64,000 nt of DNA from SB11 sp943370295 (GTDB lineage Bacteria; Bacteroidota; Bacteroidia; UBA8524). The notes beneath the pieces are model-generated. The model was not told where the DNA came from and ran no database searches. It saw only the letters and a list, made by a program, of their open reading frames with translations. Position numbers and translations under genes: made by a program. The stretch is from NCBI GenBank assembly GCA_943370295.1, contig CALRQL020000002.1, forward strand, positions 1 to 64,000, given 5' to 3'. This document shows, one piece after another, positions 61,984 through 64,000 of this stretch (position 1 is its first letter; every line of letters begins with the position of its first letter).

Positions 61984-62764
61984 ATTTTGCAGGTATCTTA
62001 AAAGGCCAGTCAACTATGGTTTGAGTGCTAATATCGGAATATTTGAGTGATGCCTTCATTTGTTGGGTGTTGGTAACTGCGCTAAGCGAAACTAAAGAGG
62101 GCAGTATTCGTGAGTTTTGCTCTACAAAATCGCTGTATATAACTTCTAACTTGTTGGCGGTTCCTGCTTCGTCAGCATTAATTTTTGCAGGTCTGAAAGT
62201 TTCAGTATTAAAGGCTTCTATTAACAAAAATTGTTTGATACGGGTTGTTATTTTCATGGCCTCGGCAGTATTCTCATACGACGAGTTGTTATCGTGCGTA
62301 AGTATTGAATTGCCTACCAATGCATCTTGTATTTGGCTGATAGTGAGTGGAGTGCCGGTATATGCGGCAATAAAATCAATTTTACGGCTGGTAATGGTTT
62401 TATCGCTGTAGTTGATGATATGAACCGAATCGGGGGTGATAAGCACGCGGGCAACTTCAAAAAATATAGCTGATGCCGACATCCATATTTTTTGGCCGCG
62501 TTGCATGCGCACATTAACGCTGATAGGCACAGGTGAGCCTGAATAATCACAGACAGCGTTTGCCGAAAAATACTCAAACTCAAAGCGATTGGATTGAACG
62601 GCACTAAAAACGTCGGTTTTACTATCGCGGTTAACGGACGTATTATTGACTGTTTTTGTTAGTGATTTTTTGCTTTTGCAAGAGGCTGCACCTAATGAAA
62701 CTGCCAATAGTAACAATAGTATCGGGTAGGCTGAACGGGTGTTAATCAGAAAGTTTACCTTCAT
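61970..62764 (-). CDS. DUF4292 family lipoprotein
   Basis: A 264-residue lipoprotein with lipobox GAASC (Cys29) and KSKKSLTKTV following. The DUF4292 body is beta-rich (FEYFSANAVCDYSG, VSVNVRMQ-like ISVNVRMQRGQKIWM, ARVLITPDSVHIINYSDK). The family resembles the outer-membrane lipid chaperone fold (LolB-like) and is nearly always encoded between a TPR gene and the EnvC-like gene, as here. It may help lipoprotein or envelope assembly. It overlaps the TPR gene by 23 bases and the EnvC gene by 14. Confidence 0.88.
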   Translation of the reverse strand: MKVNFLINTRSAYPILLLLLAVSLGAASCKSKKSLTKTVNNTSVNRDSKTDVFSAVQSNRFEFEYFSANAVCDYSGSPVPISVNVRMQRGQKIWMSASAIFFEVARVLITPDSVHIINYSDKTITSRKIDFIAAYTGTPLTISQIQDALVGNSILTHDNNSSYENTAEAMKITTRIKQFLLIEAFNTETFRPAKINADEAGTANKLEVIYSDFVEQNSRILPSLVSLSAVTNTQQMKASLKYSDISTQTIVDWPFKIPAKYEHK

Positions 62765-64000
62765 TTATCTTTTTATCAAGTTGAGCTGAGGGATTTCCGT
62801 TTTGTTTTGCTTTTCGCCAGTATTCAACGGCTTTATCTTTATTACCCAAGTGGTAATATACATCGCCTAAATGTTCTAAAATATCTCCATCAGTAGGTGA
62901 GAGGGCAAGTGCTTTTTCAATATAGGTTAATGCCTCTTCATATAAAGAACTTTTATACAATACCCAACCGTAGGTATCTAAATAGGCGGCTTCGTTGGGT
63001 TTTAATTCAACAGCCTTTTTAGCCATGCTCAGTGCTTTTTCTAATTGTTGCTGTTGCTGTGCAAGGTAGTAGGCATAGTTATTAAGAACATAAGCATTGT
63101 TGCCATCAATTGCCAAGGCCGATTCAAGCGAGGCATAACACAAAAGATATTCGCGCAGTTGGTAGTAGGCATCGCCTGCAATGGTATGCAAGCCCATGTT
63201 CACAAAGTTATCACCTATGCCTAAATCAATTCCTGCTTGTGCAGTTGACGCTGCTTTTTTATAATTTTTTTGCTGAAACGATGCGTTGGCATTGTAGTAG
63301 TACAACACAACCCTATCGGGGAATAGCTCTAATGCCTTGTCGCTTTCGTCGTGCAGGTTTTTATAATCTCCTGCTTCTTCGTAGCAAGCCAGCAGTTGCT
63401 GCCATACTTTAAAGTTGTTGTTATCTAACGTGAGGGTAGTTTTATATTGTTCGGCCGCTTTTGCATACTGCTTATCACCAAACAGCAAATCAGCATAAAT
63501 AGCGTGCGATTGGGGTTGGTCGGGGTGCTTTTCTACAGCTATTTCAGCCAATTCAAATACCTGTTTTCGGTATTCAAGGTTATTATCACCCAGCGGAGCC
63601 ATCGAAAGAATAACGTTTATCTTATCTTTTAATGATACTTCCTTGTCTTTAAACGCAAGTTTCAGTTCGTTAATTACGTTGGCACTATCGCCTTCTTGTC
63701 GGTATATATTAGCTAAGCCAAAGTGCGCACGGCCGTTTTCAGGTTCAACGGCTAATATTTTTTTGTAATACTCAAGAGCTTTATCTTTTTTGCCTATTAC
63801 CACATACAACTCTGCCAGCATGCCCAAATAATCGGTATTTCCGGGTACATTGTTCACCAGCTTTTGTACTTCTTCAATAGCCTTTTCAGGCTTATTCATA
63901 TACAGGTACAAATCTTCTTTTTTGCGAACAACTTCTTCTGAAAGTCCGAAACGGGCTTCCATTTTATCCAAAATAGCTATTGCCTCAAGGGGTTTGCTTG
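62742..64000 (-). CDS. Tetratricopeptide repeat protein, 5' truncated
   Basis: The frame is open to the right edge of the window (SKPLEAIAILDKMEARFG), so the first residues and any signal peptide are missing; the visible part is about 419 residues. It is made of TPR units (e.g. DKALEYYKKILAVEPENGRA, AHFGLANIYRQEGD, YAKAAEQYKTTLTLD, EEALTYIEKALALSPTDG, EHLGDVYYHLGNKDKAVEYW). TPRs bind other proteins. It is the upstream member of the TPR-DUF4292-EnvC cluster and probably acts in the periplasm, but this cannot be checked here. It ends overlapping the next gene by 23 bases. Confidence 0.85.
   Translation of the reverse strand, partial: SKPLEAIAILDKMEARFGLSEEVVRKKEDLYLYMNKPEKAIEEVQKLVNNVPGNTDYLGMLAELYVVIGKKDKALEYYKKILAVEPENGRAHFGLANIYRQEGDSANVINELKLAFKDKEVSLKDKINVILSMAPLGDNNLEYRKQVFELAEIAVEKHPDQPQSHAIYADLLFGDKQYAKAAEQYKTTLTLDNNNFKVWQQLLACYEEAGDYKNLHDESDKALELFPDRVVLYYYNANASFQQKNYKKAASTAQAGIDLGIGDNFVNMGLHTIAGDAYYQLREYLLCYASLESALAIDGNNAYVLNNYAYYLAQQQQQLEKALSMAKKAVELKPNEAAYLDTYGWVLYKSSLYEEALTYIEKALALSPTDGDILEHLGDVYYHLGNKDKAVEYWRKAKQNGNPSAQLDKKINEGKLSD

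Overview
The window comes from a member of the phylum Bacteroidota; I cannot resolve a genus from the sequence alone. The evidence is mutually supporting: a CHU_C/gliding-type C-terminal domain at the left edge, type IX secretion (T9SS) sorting tails, a TonB receptor paired with a DUF4249 lipoprotein, a complete alternative complex III operon, an UpxY-type antiterminator, several candidate promoters with the phylum's TAnnTTTG -7 box, and little sign of Shine-Dalgarno sites. Coding density is high, with about 50 supported genes.

Layout. 1-264: end of a secreted CHU_C protein and a bidirectional terminator. 351-7102 (minus): mnmA, an S8 peptidase, a TonB receptor with DUF4249 partner, and a DinB/YfiT-like metalloenzyme. 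7286-10454 (plus): an ECF sigma factor overlapping a protein that combines an inner-membrane helix with a C-terminal beta-barrel-like region, then two paralogous lipoproteins. 10539-14137: a GYF_2 membrane protein, then (minus) panD, a flippase-like protein and rfaE2, and a SEC59/VTE5-like kinase. 14338-18075: a 1245-aa T9SS cargo protein. 18076-21804: an accessory, repeat-rich stretch with an 86-bp duplicated repeat, a 669-aa two-TM protein with a pentapeptide-like body, and a frameshifted DUF559 nuclease gene bracketed by 110-bp elements with terminal inverted repeats. 21805-25143: mfd, then an orphan HNH-like gene and more intergenic repeats. 26342-31796 (minus): an RND efflux pump whose permease is fused to a TolC-like outer-membrane factor, with its adaptor. 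32059-40744 (plus): DPP-IV-type peptidase, POT and OPT peptide transporters, UpxY and a CapD-type dehydratase. 40956-49436 (plus): alternative complex III, actA-actF. 49690-53574: lipoprotein, methyltransferase, FAD oxidoreductase, phytanoyl-CoA dioxygenase-like protein and a Rieske-like lipoprotein. 53695-55652: tRNA-Cys, MBL hydrolase, thiL. 55765-59034: a barrel-like protein, an HTH regulator with membrane partner and a small leader ORF, and acyl-CoA dehydrogenase. 59093-64000 (minus): flavodoxin-fold oxidoreductase, Ppx/GppA, EnvC-like factor, DUF4292 lipoprotein and a partial TPR protein.

How the genes work together. Peptide use is a theme: secreted S8 and S9 peptidases release peptides, and POT and OPT transporters import them. 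Respiration is represented by complex III without an adjacent terminal oxidase. The envelope is served by EnvC/DUF4292/TPR, the efflux pump, heptose activation and capsule sugar synthesis. The most novel-looking items are the DUF559/terminal-inverted-repeat element (21109-21748), the sORF-membrane protein-HTH operon with a perfect palindrome inside its promoter (56633-57741), the sigma/barrel operon, and the RND-TolC fusion that keeps an internal signal-peptide-like segment.
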